This document shows, in pieces, positions 45,402 to 54,521 of a stretch of 64,000 nt of DNA (positions within the stretch are counted from its first letter, which is position 1; the number at the start of each line of letters is the position of its first letter). The DNA lies in NCBI RefSeq assembly GCF_030269515.1, contig NZ_BSTM01000020.1, positions 62,001 through 126,000 on the forward strand. Direction: 5' to 3'. The DNA is from Actinomadura sp. NBRC 104412 (lineage in GTDB: Bacteria; Actinomycetota; Actinomycetes; Streptosporangiales; Streptosporangiaceae). The notes under the pieces are model-generated. The model saw nothing but the letters and a program-made list of their open reading frames with translations, searched no databases and was not told where the DNA came from. The translations under genes were made by a program, and so were the position numbers.

Positions 45402-46784
45402 TCAGGCGGTGGTGTGGCCTGGGAGGGTCGTGGGGAGGGTGATGCGGACGGTCGTGCCCCGGCCCGGCGCGGAGAGCAGTTCGGCCTGGCCGCCGTGGGC
45501 CGCGGCGATGGCGGCGACGATCGGCAGGCCGAGCCCGGCGCCGCCCTCGTCCGAGGCGCTGTGGAAGCGTTCGAAGGCGCGGGCGGCGTCCTGGAGCGGC
45601 ATGCCGGGACCCTTGTCGGCGACCTCGATGACGATCGTCCGCGGGGTGCGGGTCAGGCGGACGGTGGCGCCCGTCCCGGCCGGGGTGTGGGCGCGGACGT
45701 TCGCGAGCAGGTTGGCGAACACCTGGCGCATGCGCGACTCGTCCACCACGGTTTCGAGGGTGCTCGGCGCGTCCAGGACGAAGGGGCGGCCGGGATCGGC
45801 GGCCGAGGCGTCGGCGACGGCGTCCCTGGCGAGGGCGGCCAGATCGGCGGGACTGGGTTTGAGGGACGCCTCGCGGTCCAGCCGCGCCAGTTCCAGCAGG
45901 TCGGCGACGAGGCGGCTCATGCGGCGCGCCTCGTCCTCGATGCGGGCCATCGCGTCCGGCAGTTCGTCGGGTCCCAGCGCGCCCTGCCGGTACAGCTCCG
46001 CGTACCCCTGGATGGTGGTGAGCGGCGTGCGCAGCTCGTGGGACGCGTCCGCGGCGAACTCCCGGACCCGCGCCTCGGAACGGCTGCGAGCCCAGAACGC
46101 CTGCTCGATGCGGTCCAGCATCACGTTGATCGCGCCGGCCAGCCGGGACGTCTCCGAGCTGTGCCCCGGGTCGGGCATCCGCGCCCGCAGGTCGCCGCCG
46201 TTGGCGATGGCCTGCGCGGTCGCGGCCATGCGGTCCAGGGGGAGCAGGCCGCGGCCGATCAGCCACCGGCCCAGGACGAGGAGCGCGGCCATGAGGATCG
46301 CGGCCGTGGCGACCTCCGCCAGGACGAGGTTGCGCACCGCCAGGTCGATCTCGTCCAGCGGGGTCGCGACGACGACCGCCCCGCCGCCCCGGGTGGGACG
46401 GGCGACGGCGCGCATCCCGGGCAGCGAGAACGGTTCGAGGCTGTCCGCGTGCGCCGCCACCCTGGCCGGGCCGAGCTCACGGACCCGCGCGACCGCCTCG
46501 TCCGGCTCGGCGTACGCGCCGCTCAGCACGCGGATGCGCCCGTTCTGGGCGACGGTCAGCACGACGAACCGGGCGGGGGCCACGCCCTGGCTGGGCAGGC
46601 CGGGCCGGATCAGCCGGGACACGGCTCGGTCGCGGGCGCCGCGCAACTGCTCGTCCACCCGGTGCATGAGGTAGCCGCGCAGGACGACCGCGCTGACCAG
46701 CCCCATGATCAGCAGCCCGGAGAGGGTCACGGCGACCAGCCCGGCCAGCAACCGGTTGTTGAGGGTCGACAGCGGGTTCCTCAT
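45402..46784 (-). CDS. Sensor histidine kinase
   Basis: 460 residues. Two membrane helices (about 12-35 and 165-190) flank an extracytoplasmic sensor of about 130 residues. HAMP (LLPLDRMAATAQAIANGGD) follows, then the H-box ASHELRTPLTTIQGY near residue 245, N-box FANLLANVRAH, and G-boxes DKGPGMPL and GAGLGLPIV. Its ATG overlaps the stop of the response-regulator gene (ATGA). Partner of the OmpR-type regulator; signal unknown, though the co-transcribed secreted protein suggests an envelope cue. Confidence 0.93.
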   Translation of the reverse strand: MRNPLSTLNNRLLAGLVAVTLSGLLIMGLVSAVVLRGYLMHRVDEQLRGARDRAVSRLIRPGLPSQGVAPARFVVLTVAQNGRIRVLSGAYAEPDEAVARVRELGPARVAAHADSLEPFSLPGMRAVARPTRGGGAVVVATPLDEIDLAVRNLVLAEVATAAILMAALLVLGRWLIGRGLLPLDRMAATAQAIANGGDLRARMPDPGHSSETSRLAGAINVMLDRIEQAFWARSRSEARVREFAADASHELRTPLTTIQGYAELYRQGALGPDELPDAMARIEDEARRMSRLVADLLELARLDREASLKPSPADLAALARDAVADASAADPGRPFVLDAPSTLETVVDESRMRQVFANLLANVRAHTPAGTGATVRLTRTPRTIVIEVADKGPGMPLQDAARAFERFHSASDEGGAGLGLPIVAAIAAAHGGQAELLSAPGRGTTVRITLPTTLPGHTTA

Positions 46785-47509
46785 GGGCGCAGGGTGTAGC
46801 CGATGCCGCGCCGGGTGTGGATGAGCGGCGGGCCCAGCGGGTCCAGTTTGCGCCGCAGGTAGCTGATGTAGGTCTCCAGCACCTGGGCGTTGGCCTGGTG
46901 CGTCCAGCCCCACACGTTCTCCAGCAGTTGGGCGCGCGTGAGCACCTGGCCCGCGTTCCTCATGAGGTACGCCAGCAGCTTGAACTCGGTGGGCGAGAGT
47001 TCGAGCTCGACGCCCGCCCGCCGCACCAGCCAGCTCGACTCGTCGAGTTCGAGATCGGCGACGCGCAGCACCTCCTTCTCCTGCTCCTTCGGAGGCGGGG
47101 CGGCCAGGGCCGCGCGGCGCAGCACCGCGCGCACCCGGGCCACCAGCGCGTCGATCGAGAACGGCTTGGTGACGTAGTCGTCGCCGCCCAGGGTGAGGCC
47201 CGTGACGGTGTCGGACGGGGTGTCCCGCGCGGTCAGGAAGATCACCGGGACGTCGTCGCCCTCGTCCCGCAGCCGGCGGCAGACCTCGAACCCGTCGAAG
47301 TCCGGGAGCATCACGTCCAGCAGGATGATGTCGGGACGCTTCGTGCGCGCCTCCCGCAGCGCCTCCGCGCCCGTCGCGGCGGACGCGGTCACGAAGCCGT
47401 GGAAGCGCAGAGCCGTCCCGATCAGATCGCGGATGTTCGCCTCGTCCTCCACGACGAGGACCAGTTGCCTGTCACCCATCGGTCCGTCCCTGCCCCGGTC
47501 GGTCACCAC
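46781..47509 (-). CDS. OmpR-family response regulator
   Basis: 242 residues from GTG 47509; ATG 47479 (MGDRQLVLVVEDEA) is the more family-like start. The receiver domain has acidic residues VVEDEANI, phospho-acceptor Asp in IILLDVMLPDFDG, and K in YVTKPFS. The winged helix has LSPTEFKLLAYLMRNAGQ, then WGWTHQANAQVLETYISYLRRKL. Coupled to the histidine kinase downstream, and only 23 bp after the secreted-protein gene, so all three are probably one transcript. Confidence 0.93.
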   Translation of the reverse strand: MVTDRGRDGPMGDRQLVLVVEDEANIRDLIGTALRFHGFVTASAATGAEALREARTKRPDIILLDVMLPDFDGFEVCRRLRDEGDDVPVIFLTARDTPSDTVTGLTLGGDDYVTKPFSIDALVARVRAVLRRAALAAPPPKEQEKEVLRVADLELDESSWLVRRAGVELELSPTEFKLLAYLMRNAGQVLTRAQLLENVWGWTHQANAQVLETYISYLRRKLDPLGPPLIHTRRGIGYTLRP

Positions 47510-47532
47510 ACCCCGACGTTACGCGGTGGCGG

Positions 47533-48030
47533 CTACCGCTTCTTCGGGACGAACAGGAAGGCCGCGGTCCGGGCGGTGCCGGCGCGCTCCCCCCGGACGA
47601 CCACCTGGTCACCGGACGCCAGGGCGCTCACCTTGGACTTCTCGCCGTTCTTGCGGACGCGGGTGTCGCCGTCGGTCGTCCACGCCCAGACCACGCCGTC
47701 GGCGCTGCGGACCGTCACGGTCGCGCCGGACACGCCGGTGATCTGGCCGCGCTGCCAGGTGGTCACATGGAACGAGCCGTCCCTGCGCCTGACGGTGGCC
47801 TCTCCGTGCACGCCCCGCGCGGCCCCGCGCATTTTGTGCCGCATGGGGGGACGCTGCTTGCCGTGCCGCCATTCCCCCTTGCGGGGGTGCTGGGACGCGG
47901 TCGGCTTCGGTGACGCGGAAGGCGACGGGTCATCGGCGAACGCCGGGACGGCCACGTACAACCCGACACCGAGAACGCCCGCAGCGGCGGCAGCGGCTGC
48001 CAACGACTTCCTGTTCACTTTCGCTCGCAT
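47533..48030 (-). CDS. Secreted DUF5666-like protein
   Basis: 165 residues from ATG 48030. Signal peptide: basic start MRAKVNRK, then AAAAAAAGVLGVGLYVAVPAFA with a likely cut after AFA. A proline/serine-rich and basic linker is followed by a beta-rich segment (GQITGVSGATVTVRSADG, TRVRKNG, ALASGDQVVVRGER) of the DUF5666 OB-like type. Precedes the response regulator by 23 bp, so possibly a sensor accessory or a target of the two-component system. Confidence 0.75.
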   Translation of the reverse strand: MRAKVNRKSLAAAAAAAGVLGVGLYVAVPAFADDPSPSASPKPTASQHPRKGEWRHGKQRPPMRHKMRGAARGVHGEATVRRRDGSFHVTTWQRGQITGVSGATVTVRSADGVVWAWTTDGDTRVRKNGEKSKVSALASGDQVVVRGERAGTARTAAFLFVPKKR

Positions 48031-48100
48031 GCAAGACACCTAACCGTGCGTTCCTGGCAGCAGTCCGCCGAAAAGGCTGGGAGAAGCCTGGGAATCGCCG

Positions 48101-50089
48101 TCAGCCGGGCTCGGCGAGGGTCTCCAGGATCTGCTCGCCGTATTTCGCGAGCTTGTTCTCGCCCACCCCGTTCACCTTGCTCAGCTCGGTCAGCGAGGAC
48201 GGCACCGCGGTGGCGATCTCGCGCAGTGTGGCGTCGTGGAACACCACGTACGGGGGGACGCCCTGCTCGCGGGCCGTCGCGGTCCGCCAGGCGCGCAGCC
48301 GCTCGAAGACCGGCACCGCCTCGGGCGGGAGGTCGGCCGGGGCCTTGCGGTCCTTCGGCGCCCTCGACGCCCGGGCGGCCTTCGCCGCCTTTTCGGCGAC
48401 CTCCGGCTGACGGCGCATCGTCACCGTGCGCTGCCCGCGCAGCACCTCGGCGCTCGACTCGGTGAGGACGAGAGCGCCGTAGTTGCTCTCCACCGCCATC
48501 AGGCCCTGGGCCAGCAGTTGCCGGACGACGCCGCGCCATTCCGTCTCGCGCAGCTCCGTGCCGATCCCGAACGTGCTGAGCGAGTCGTGGTCGAACTGGA
48601 TGACCTTGGCGTTCTTCTTCCCGAGCAGGATGTCGATGATGTGGCCGGCGCCGAACTTCTGCCGGCGTTCGCGTTGCAGCCGCACGACCGTGGACAGCAC
48701 CTTCTGCGCCGGGACCGTCGCGTCCCAGGTCTCGGGCGGTGACAGGCAGGTGTCGCAGTTTCCGCAGGGCTCGGCCTCCTGGCCGAAGTAGTTGAGCAGT
48801 TGCACGCGGCGGCAGCCCGCCGCCTCGCACAGGGCCAGCATCGCGTCCAGATGCAGGCTGAGCCTGCGGCGGTGCTGCTCGTCCCCCTCGGAGGAGTCGA
48901 TCATCTTGCGGAGGTTGACGACGTCCTGGAGCCCGTAGGCGAGCCAGGCGGTGGACGGCAGCCCGTCACGTCCCGCGCGGCCCGTCTCCTGGTAGTAGCC
49001 CTCGACCGACTTGGGCAGGTCGAGGTGGGCGACGAACCGGACGTCCGGCTTGTCGATGCCCATCCCGAACGCGATCGTCGCCACGATGACCAGGCCGTCC
49101 TCGCGGAGGAAGCGCGCCTGGTTGGCGGCGCGCGTGGCGGCGTCCAGCCTCGCGTGGTACGGCAGCGCCTCGATGCCGTTCGCGGTGAGGAACTCGGCGG
49201 TCCGCTCGACCGAGTTGCGCGACAGGCAGTACACGATGCCCGCGTCGCCCGCGTGCTCGGTGGTCAGCAGCCGGAGCAACTGCCGCTTGGCGTCGGACTT
49301 GGGCTCGATCCTGTACTGGATGTTGGGACGGTCGAAGCTCGCCACGAAATGTCGCGCGTCCTTGAGGTCGAGGCGCATGGCGATCTCTTCGCGGGTGGCG
49401 GGCGTCGCGGTGGCGGTCAGCGCGATCCGCGGGACGTCCGGCCAGCGCTCGTGCAGCCCGGACAGCGTCAGGTAGTCGGGACGGAAGTCGTGCCCCCACT
49501 GGGCCACGCAGTGCGCCTCGTCGATCGCGAACAGCGCCACGGTGCCCCGGTCGAGCAGGTTGACCGTCGCCGGGACGCGCAGCCGCTCGGGCGCCAGGTA
49601 GAGGAGGTCCAGTTCGCCCGCGAGGAACTGCGCCTCCACCATGCGGCGCTCGTCCAGGTCCTGGGTGGAGTTGAGGAACCCGGCCCGCACGCCCAGCGCC
49701 CGCAGCGCGTCCACCTGGTCCTGCATCAGCGCGATCAGCGGCGAGATGACGACGCCGGTGCCCTTCCTGACCAGCGCGGGGATCTGGTAGCACAGCGACT
49801 TGCCGCCGCCGGTCGGCATCAGGACCAGGGCGTCGCCGCCGTTCACCACATGGTCGATGATCTCCTGCTGGCCGTCCCTGAACGCGTCGTAGCCGAAGAC
49901 CCGGCGCAGCACCTCGGTCGCCGACGCCCCGCCGGTGCCCTCGGCGGGATGGAAGAGGGGCGCGAGCTCGCCCTCGGGCGCCGTGCCCGGATCGAAGGCC
50001 GGATCGAACCCGGGGTCGAACTCCGGGTCCGGTTCGTACTCGGGGTCGAAGTAGGGCTCGGGCGGGATCTCGCTCTCCGGGGAAGGCAC
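48101..50089 (-). CDS. recQ: ATP-dependent DNA helicase RecQ
   Basis: 662 residues. An unusual acidic/proline/aromatic N-terminus of about 45 residues ([17 protein letters not shown]) precedes the helicase core: [40 protein letters not shown], and the GRAGRDGLP motif VI. The RQC zinc site is [10 protein letters not shown]...CGNCDTC, then a winged helix and a C-terminal HRDC domain (about 575-650, [26 protein letters not shown]). It unwinds recombination and stalled-fork intermediates 3' to 5'. Confidence 0.95.
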   Translation of the reverse strand: MPSPESEIPPEPYFDPEYEPDPEFDPGFDPAFDPGTAPEGELAPLFHPAEGTGGASATEVLRRVFGYDAFRDGQQEIIDHVVNGGDALVLMPTGGGKSLCYQIPALVRKGTGVVISPLIALMQDQVDALRALGVRAGFLNSTQDLDERRMVEAQFLAGELDLLYLAPERLRVPATVNLLDRGTVALFAIDEAHCVAQWGHDFRPDYLTLSGLHERWPDVPRIALTATATPATREEIAMRLDLKDARHFVASFDRPNIQYRIEPKSDAKRQLLRLLTTEHAGDAGIVYCLSRNSVERTAEFLTANGIEALPYHARLDAATRAANQARFLREDGLVIVATIAFGMGIDKPDVRFVAHLDLPKSVEGYYQETGRAGRDGLPSTAWLAYGLQDVVNLRKMIDSSEGDEQHRRRLSLHLDAMLALCEAAGCRRVQLLNYFGQEAEPCGNCDTCLSPPETWDATVPAQKVLSTVVRLQRERRQKFGAGHIIDILLGKKNAKVIQFDHDSLSTFGIGTELRETEWRGVVRQLLAQGLMAVESNYGALVLTESSAEVLRGQRTVTMRRQPEVAEKAAKAARASRAPKDRKAPADLPPEAVPVFERLRAWRTATAREQGVPPYVVFHDATLREIATAVPSSLTELSKVNGVGENKLAKYGEQILETLAEPG

Positions 50090-50127
50090 CGATTCATCTT
50101 AGGGACCGGGGCCGACACCCAATGGCG

Positions 50128-50784
50128 CTACAGGGATTCGATCACGTCGCGGTCGATGGCGCGGAGGTCGTCGGTCTCGTACGCGGCGAGGGCCAGCGCG
50201 TCGGGCGCGGGCGGGTGCCGAGGGCGGGGGACGGCGATCACCCGCATCCCGGCGGCGTGGGCGGAGCGCAGCCCGTTGCCGGAGTCCTCGATCGCCACGC
50301 AGTTCTCCGGCGGCACGTCGAGCTGGGCGGCCACCATGAGGTAGCCGTCGGGCGCGGGCTTGCCCTGGTCCACCTCCTCGGTCGACACGGTGACCCTGAA
50401 CAGGGAGTCCAGGCCGACCTCGGCGAGGAGCAGGTCGATGAGGGCGCGAGGGGAGGAGCTGTTCAGGCCGAGCGGGTAGGCGTCCGCGAGCCGCCGCACC
50501 GTCTCCACGGCGCCCGGCAGCAGCGGGACCTCCTCCGCGTACCGGATCCGCATCCGGTCGATCACCTCGTACGCGACCTCCTCCGGTGAGAGCCGCCCGT
50601 CCAGCAGGTCCTCGGCCAGATAGGACGCCCATTCCTCGGTGCTCATCCCCATCAGCCGGTCCTGGCTGTCGGGGAGCCAGCGCCCGCCGTGGTCGGCCAC
50701 GTAGGAGCGGCGGACCTCCTCCCACACCGGCTCCGAGTCGATCAGAACACCGTCCAGATCGAACACGACCGCGCGTACGTCCAT
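50128..50784 (-). CDS. HAD-superfamily phosphatase
   Basis: 218 residues from ATG 50784. Nucleophile motif VVFDLDGVLIDSEPVW, motif II GLNSSSPRALID, motif III lysine in DQGKPAPDGYL, motif IV AIEDSGNGLRSA. A beta-phosphoglucomutase/sugar-phosphate phosphatase-like subfamily with an alpha-helical cap. Substrate not deducible. Stands 38 bp upstream of recQ in the same direction, possibly co-transcribed with it. Confidence 0.9.
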   Translation of the reverse strand: MDVRAVVFDLDGVLIDSEPVWEEVRRSYVADHGGRWLPDSQDRLMGMSTEEWASYLAEDLLDGRLSPEEVAYEVIDRMRIRYAEEVPLLPGAVETVRRLADAYPLGLNSSSPRALIDLLLAEVGLDSLFRVTVSTEEVDQGKPAPDGYLMVAAQLDVPPENCVAIEDSGNGLRSAHAAGMRVIAVPRPRHPPAPDALALAAYETDDLRAIDRDVIESL

Positions 50785-50984
50785 GGACCACTCCCGGCTC
50801 GAACCTCGGCTTACCCGCACCGGTCCATTACCCGCCGGATACCGGAGGAATCGCGAGCGAGCATTTCCGTAAAAGGCCTGTGAGCTGGATAAATAGGGCA
50901 ATGCACACAAGATCCTATTAAGTCTGGCATGGTGGGTATCCCCGCGCCTCGCCTCCGGAGAGTGAGCTGGAGAGGAGATCCCCA

Positions 50985-51470
50985 ATGGTGTTGCTCGGAC
51001 TGCTCATGGCCGCGGCGGCCGTCACCGTGGCGGTGGGCGTCGTGGCGGCCAACGAAGGGACGGCCACCCTGACCGCCTTCGGCGAGACCGTCCCCTTCGT
51101 GAACAACCAATGGCAGGTCTTCCTCGCCGGCGCCGCCGTCGCGGTCCTCTTCGTGGTCGGCGTGACGCTTCTCTTCATGGGCGTCGGCCGCGGCCTCCGC
51201 AAGCGGCGCGACCTGCGTTACCTCCGCGAGGAGCACGAGGAGTCGCTGACCACCCTGGAGATGGAGAAGCGCCGCCTCCAGCGCGAGCTCGCCCGCGTCC
51301 GCGGCGGCGACCCCGGGTCGCCCTCGGTCCCCGGCGCTCCCGTGTCCTCGCCTTCCGGGCCTCCCGTGGACGGCCGTCCCGTCGCGGGCCCGGCCGCGCG
51401 GGCGGCCCACCGCACCGGCGGACCCATGGTGGGCTCCGCCGCCTCGTCCTTCTTCGACAGGACGGACTGA
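50985..51470 (+). CDS. Membrane protein with LapA-like topology
   Basis: 161 residues, ATG 50985 after GGAGAGGAG. Two membrane helices (about 3-22 and 46-68) around a short external loop (NEGTATLTAFGETVPFVNNQ), then a basic coiled-coil (LRYLREEHEESLTTLEMEKRRLQREL) and a proline-rich tail. The layout matches LapA/DUF1049-type small membrane proteins, but this is by topology only. Confidence 0.65.
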   Translation: MVLLGLLMAAAAVTVAVGVVAANEGTATLTAFGETVPFVNNQWQVFLAGAAVAVLFVVGVTLLFMGVGRGLRKRRDLRYLREEHEESLTTLEMEKRRLQRELARVRGGDPGSPSVPGAPVSSPSGPPVDGRPVAGPAARAAHRTGGPMVGSAASSFFDRTD

Positions 51471-51586
51471 CGCACCGGCGTCCGCCCGGAGACCGAGCCG
51501 GTGGTCCCCGGAGATGACCGGGACGGCACCGGAAATCCCCGCGCGGGCTGATGGTTCCCGCACCATCTCCGGGCAGGATCGTCGAT

Positions 51587-51958
51587 GTGCGGATACTCCT
51601 CAAGGTAGTGATCACGGCCGTCGCGCTGTGGGTCGCGACCGTGCTGGTCGCCGGGGTGGACGTCGAGGGGGACACCCTCGGCCGCCGGGCGCTCACGCTG
51701 GTCGGGGTCGCGGTGATCTTCGGCCTGGTGAACGCGATCATCAAGCCCATCGTCAAGACCCTCGGCTGCGCCCTCTACGTGCTGACCCTCGGCCTGTTCG
51801 GGCTCGTGGTCAACGCGCTGCTGCTGCTCCTCACCGGCTTCATCGCCGGCGAGCTCGACCTGCCGTTCACCGTCGACGGCTTCTGGCCCGCGTTCGCCGG
51901 CGCGATCGTCGTCGGCGTGGTCGGCTGGGTGCTCGACCTGCTGGTCAAGGACGACTAG
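51587..51958 (+). CDS. Phage holin family 4 (DUF360-type) membrane protein
   Basis: 123 residues, GTG at 51587. Four hydrophobic helices: LLKVVITAVALWVATVLVAGV, LVGVAVIFGLVNAIIKPIVK, LYVLTLGLFGLVVNALLLLL and FAGAIVVGVVGWVLDLL. The NAIIKPIVK motif is typical. Despite the name, these chromosomal proteins are widespread and not tied to prophage; no other phage genes are near. The end overlaps the convergent coiled-coil gene by 14 bp. Confidence 0.85.
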   Translation: MRILLKVVITAVALWVATVLVAGVDVEGDTLGRRALTLVGVAVIFGLVNAIIKPIVKTLGCALYVLTLGLFGLVVNALLLLLTGFIAGELDLPFTVDGFWPAFAGAIVVGVVGWVLDLLVKDD

Positions 51959-54458
51959 CGGCCGCGAACGGCGACCGGGCCAGCCGGTCCGCGCCCGCGT
52001 GCCCCTCGTACTCGGGGTGCGCGGGCGGTGCCTCGTCCGCGCCGCCGCCCAGCAGGACCCAGCGCCGGGCCTGGACGGCGCCGACCAGGAAGTCCGCCTC
52101 GTTCACCGCCCCGGCCCCCGCCACCACGAGCGTGTCGAACTCCGCGTCCGCCCTGGTCGCGCCCACGGTGAACGGCGTGCCGCAGACCAGCGCCGCCGTG
52201 CGCAGCAGGACGTCGCCGGTGTCGTCGCTCGGGACCTCACCGGTCGGGCCGGACACCGGGAAGCCGTCTTCGGCACGGTTCAGCTGGGACGTGAGCCGCT
52301 CGATCCGGGCCATGGCGGACCGCTGACGCGTCGCGAGCACATCCGGGTCGACCGGTCCGCCGCCACAGATCTCCTCCACGTTCCCCCGGGAACGGGCCTC
52401 CGCCGCCGTGGCCGCCTCGAACTCGCCCGACCGGACCGACAGCTCCTCCTCGGCCTCGCCGCGGCGCCGCGCCAGCAGCGCCTCGGTCTCCGCGACCCTG
52501 GCCACGGCCGCCTCCGCCTCGGCCCTCGCATGGTCGTGCGCGGCCCTCGCGGTCTCGTACTCGCGCCGGGCGACGGCCAGCCGTCCCTCGATCTCCTGGG
52601 CGATCCGCCGCGCGTTCGCGGCCAGCGTGCTCGCCTGCGTGGCCAGGTTGACGGCCTCGGCGGCGCGCTGTGCCTTCTCCTGGTGGTCGGCGGTCGCGGC
52701 CGTCCGCTCCTTGGCCAGCCGGGACAGCTCCGCGGCGAGCTGCCGCTGCGCCTCCTGCGCCGCCGTCAGCCGTGCGGCGCCCTCGTGCAGGAACGCCTCA
52801 AGCTGCGTGCGGTACGTCTGCGCGCGCTCGGCGGCGTCCTTCGCCTGCGCCGCCCGCTTCGCCGCCTCGTCCGCCTCCCGCGTCAGCGCCTTCACCTCCG
52901 CCCGCAGGTCCTTCAGCTCGGGCGGCGGGGGCGCGACGTGCAGCCGTTGGCCCAGCGACCGCTTGCGCCGCCGCGCCGACAGTGCGGACTCCGCCGCGGC
53001 CAGCCGGTAGTAGCGGGTGTGCCCTTCGGCGTCCGCCGCCGCCGACTCGGCCGCCAGCCGCTCGGCCGACTCGATGGCACCCGGCAGGTCGTCGCGGGCC
53101 CGTGCCAGGTCCACGGTCAGCGTCTCTTCCTCCTGCTGCGCCGCCTGGAGCTCCGTCCGCGCCTGCGCGTTGCGCTCCTCCAGCGCGTTGCAGCGCGCCA
53201 GGGTCGCCTCGGCGGTACGGGTGAGCCTGCCGGCCTCCTCCGCCTTCGCGTCGGCCTCCCTCTGGAGCCGCTGCGCCTCGGCGCGCGGCCCCTCCAGCTC
53301 GGCCACGACCTCGGCCTGCGCCGCCTCCAGCCGTTCGGCCTCGGCGGCGGTCCGCACCACCGCCTGCTCGGCCGCCTCGACCGCGGCGCGCATCTCCTCG
53401 ATCCGCGCCGCCAACCCGGCCAGCTCCGCGTCCAGTTCCTGGCGACGCCGTTCCCTGGCGGTCTTGAGCGATTCCAGCAGCGCCTGGTCACGCGGCCACT
53501 GTTCCAGCCACATCAGCGCGCGTTGCAGCTTCCGCGCCTCCTCGGCCCAGGAGTTCGGCCACGCCTCCCCCAGCGGACGGGCCACCACCGAGAGGACACG
53601 TGCCTCCGGTGCCCGATCGTCCTTGATCTCGGCGGGCTCCGGTTGCGGGACCTCCTGGGGCCGTGTCACCTCCACCGAGGTCACGGGCCTGAACTCGACC
53701 GTGCGGTTGGCCCCGTCCTCCCTCAGCGGCGCTTCGGCCGGTTGCGCGGACGGCGGCTCCGGGACGGGCGGTGGCTCCTCCGCGGCCGTGGCCACCAGCA
53801 CGGTGAGCACGTTCTCCCCGGCCGCCCGCGCGATCTCCTCGGCGCGCGCCTCGGTGGGTGCCAGCACCAGGGTCCGTTCGCCCTCGCGCAGGGCCTCCTG
53901 GACGGCCTCGCCGACCGGCACGTCCCGGGTCACATCCTGGGCCTCGGCGGCGACGAGCAGGCGGGCCAGTTCCTCCGCGTCTCCGGCGATCCGACCGTCC
54001 CGCATGGCGCGCAACGCGGCGAGCTGCCCGCTCCAGCCGAGGACCTTCGTGTCCTTCTCCCTGAGGCGCCGCTCCAGCCCCTCGTAGACCTCGATCAGCG
54101 CCTTGCACGCCTCCGCCGCCATCTCCCGCACGGACGGCCCGTCGGCCTCTGGCTCGTCAGGCTCCTCCGGCGTGTCCGCCTCGTCGGAGGCGTCGGCCAC
54201 CATCGCCTCGACCTCGGTGGTCACGTCGTCGGGGACCGGAAGGGGCGAGGTCGCGGCGTCCGGGGCAGTGTCCGACGCGGCGGCCGGCTCCTCGGCGGCC
54301 TTCTCCTCGACGGCCTTCTCCTCGGCGTCCGGGGCGGGGGCACCGGGAAGGGGCAGCGCCTCAGTCGGGGAATCGGCGGTGGTCTCCTGGGACGACGGCT
54401 CGCCGGCGTCGTCCAGGACGTCGTGCTTCCGGCTGTCCGGTTCTGGTGGGTGCTCCAC
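51945..54458 (-). CDS. Large coiled-coil protein with degenerate SF1-helicase segments
   Basis: 837 residues. An acidic, Ala/Pro/Glu-rich N-terminus (1-110) precedes a segment with TLVLAPTEARAEEIARAAG near residue 200, resembling motif Ia of superfamily 1 helicases. A very long coiled coil (about 300-720) follows. A tail segment contains LLRTAALVCGTPFTVGATRA and FDTLVVAGAGAVNEADFLVG, then QARRWVLLGG. This fits the motif II-III region of coiled-coil-inserted SF1 helicases, but the DEAx box reads AGAG, no Walker A is visible, and the protein stops before the second RecA-like domain. It looks catalytically dead. Function unknown; possibly structural. Confidence 0.65.
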   Translation of the reverse strand: MEHPPEPDSRKHDVLDDAGEPSSQETTADSPTEALPLPGAPAPDAEEKAVEEKAAEEPAAASDTAPDAATSPLPVPDDVTTEVEAMVADASDEADTPEEPDEPEADGPSVREMAAEACKALIEVYEGLERRLREKDTKVLGWSGQLAALRAMRDGRIAGDAEELARLLVAAEAQDVTRDVPVGEAVQEALREGERTLVLAPTEARAEEIARAAGENVLTVLVATAAEEPPPVPEPPSAQPAEAPLREDGANRTVEFRPVTSVEVTRPQEVPQPEPAEIKDDRAPEARVLSVVARPLGEAWPNSWAEEARKLQRALMWLEQWPRDQALLESLKTARERRRQELDAELAGLAARIEEMRAAVEAAEQAVVRTAAEAERLEAAQAEVVAELEGPRAEAQRLQREADAKAEEAGRLTRTAEATLARCNALEERNAQARTELQAAQQEEETLTVDLARARDDLPGAIESAERLAAESAAADAEGHTRYYRLAAAESALSARRRKRSLGQRLHVAPPPPELKDLRAEVKALTREADEAAKRAAQAKDAAERAQTYRTQLEAFLHEGAARLTAAQEAQRQLAAELSRLAKERTAATADHQEKAQRAAEAVNLATQASTLAANARRIAQEIEGRLAVARREYETARAAHDHARAEAEAAVARVAETEALLARRRGEAEEELSVRSGEFEAATAAEARSRGNVEEICGGGPVDPDVLATRQRSAMARIERLTSQLNRAEDGFPVSGPTGEVPSDDTGDVLLRTAALVCGTPFTVGATRADAEFDTLVVAGAGAVNEADFLVGAVQARRWVLLGGGADEAPPAHPEYEGHAGADRLARSPFAAASRP

Positions 54459-54521
54459 GCCTCATCCCGTTCCGTCGCTTCGGAGCCCTATTCTTCTCCG
54501 CTTCCGCCCCGCCTTAACGTC

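Noticed and set aside
51587-51958. Prophage indicated by a holin-like gene
   Set aside because: This DUF360-type family is a common chromosomal membrane protein; no other phage gene is nearby.
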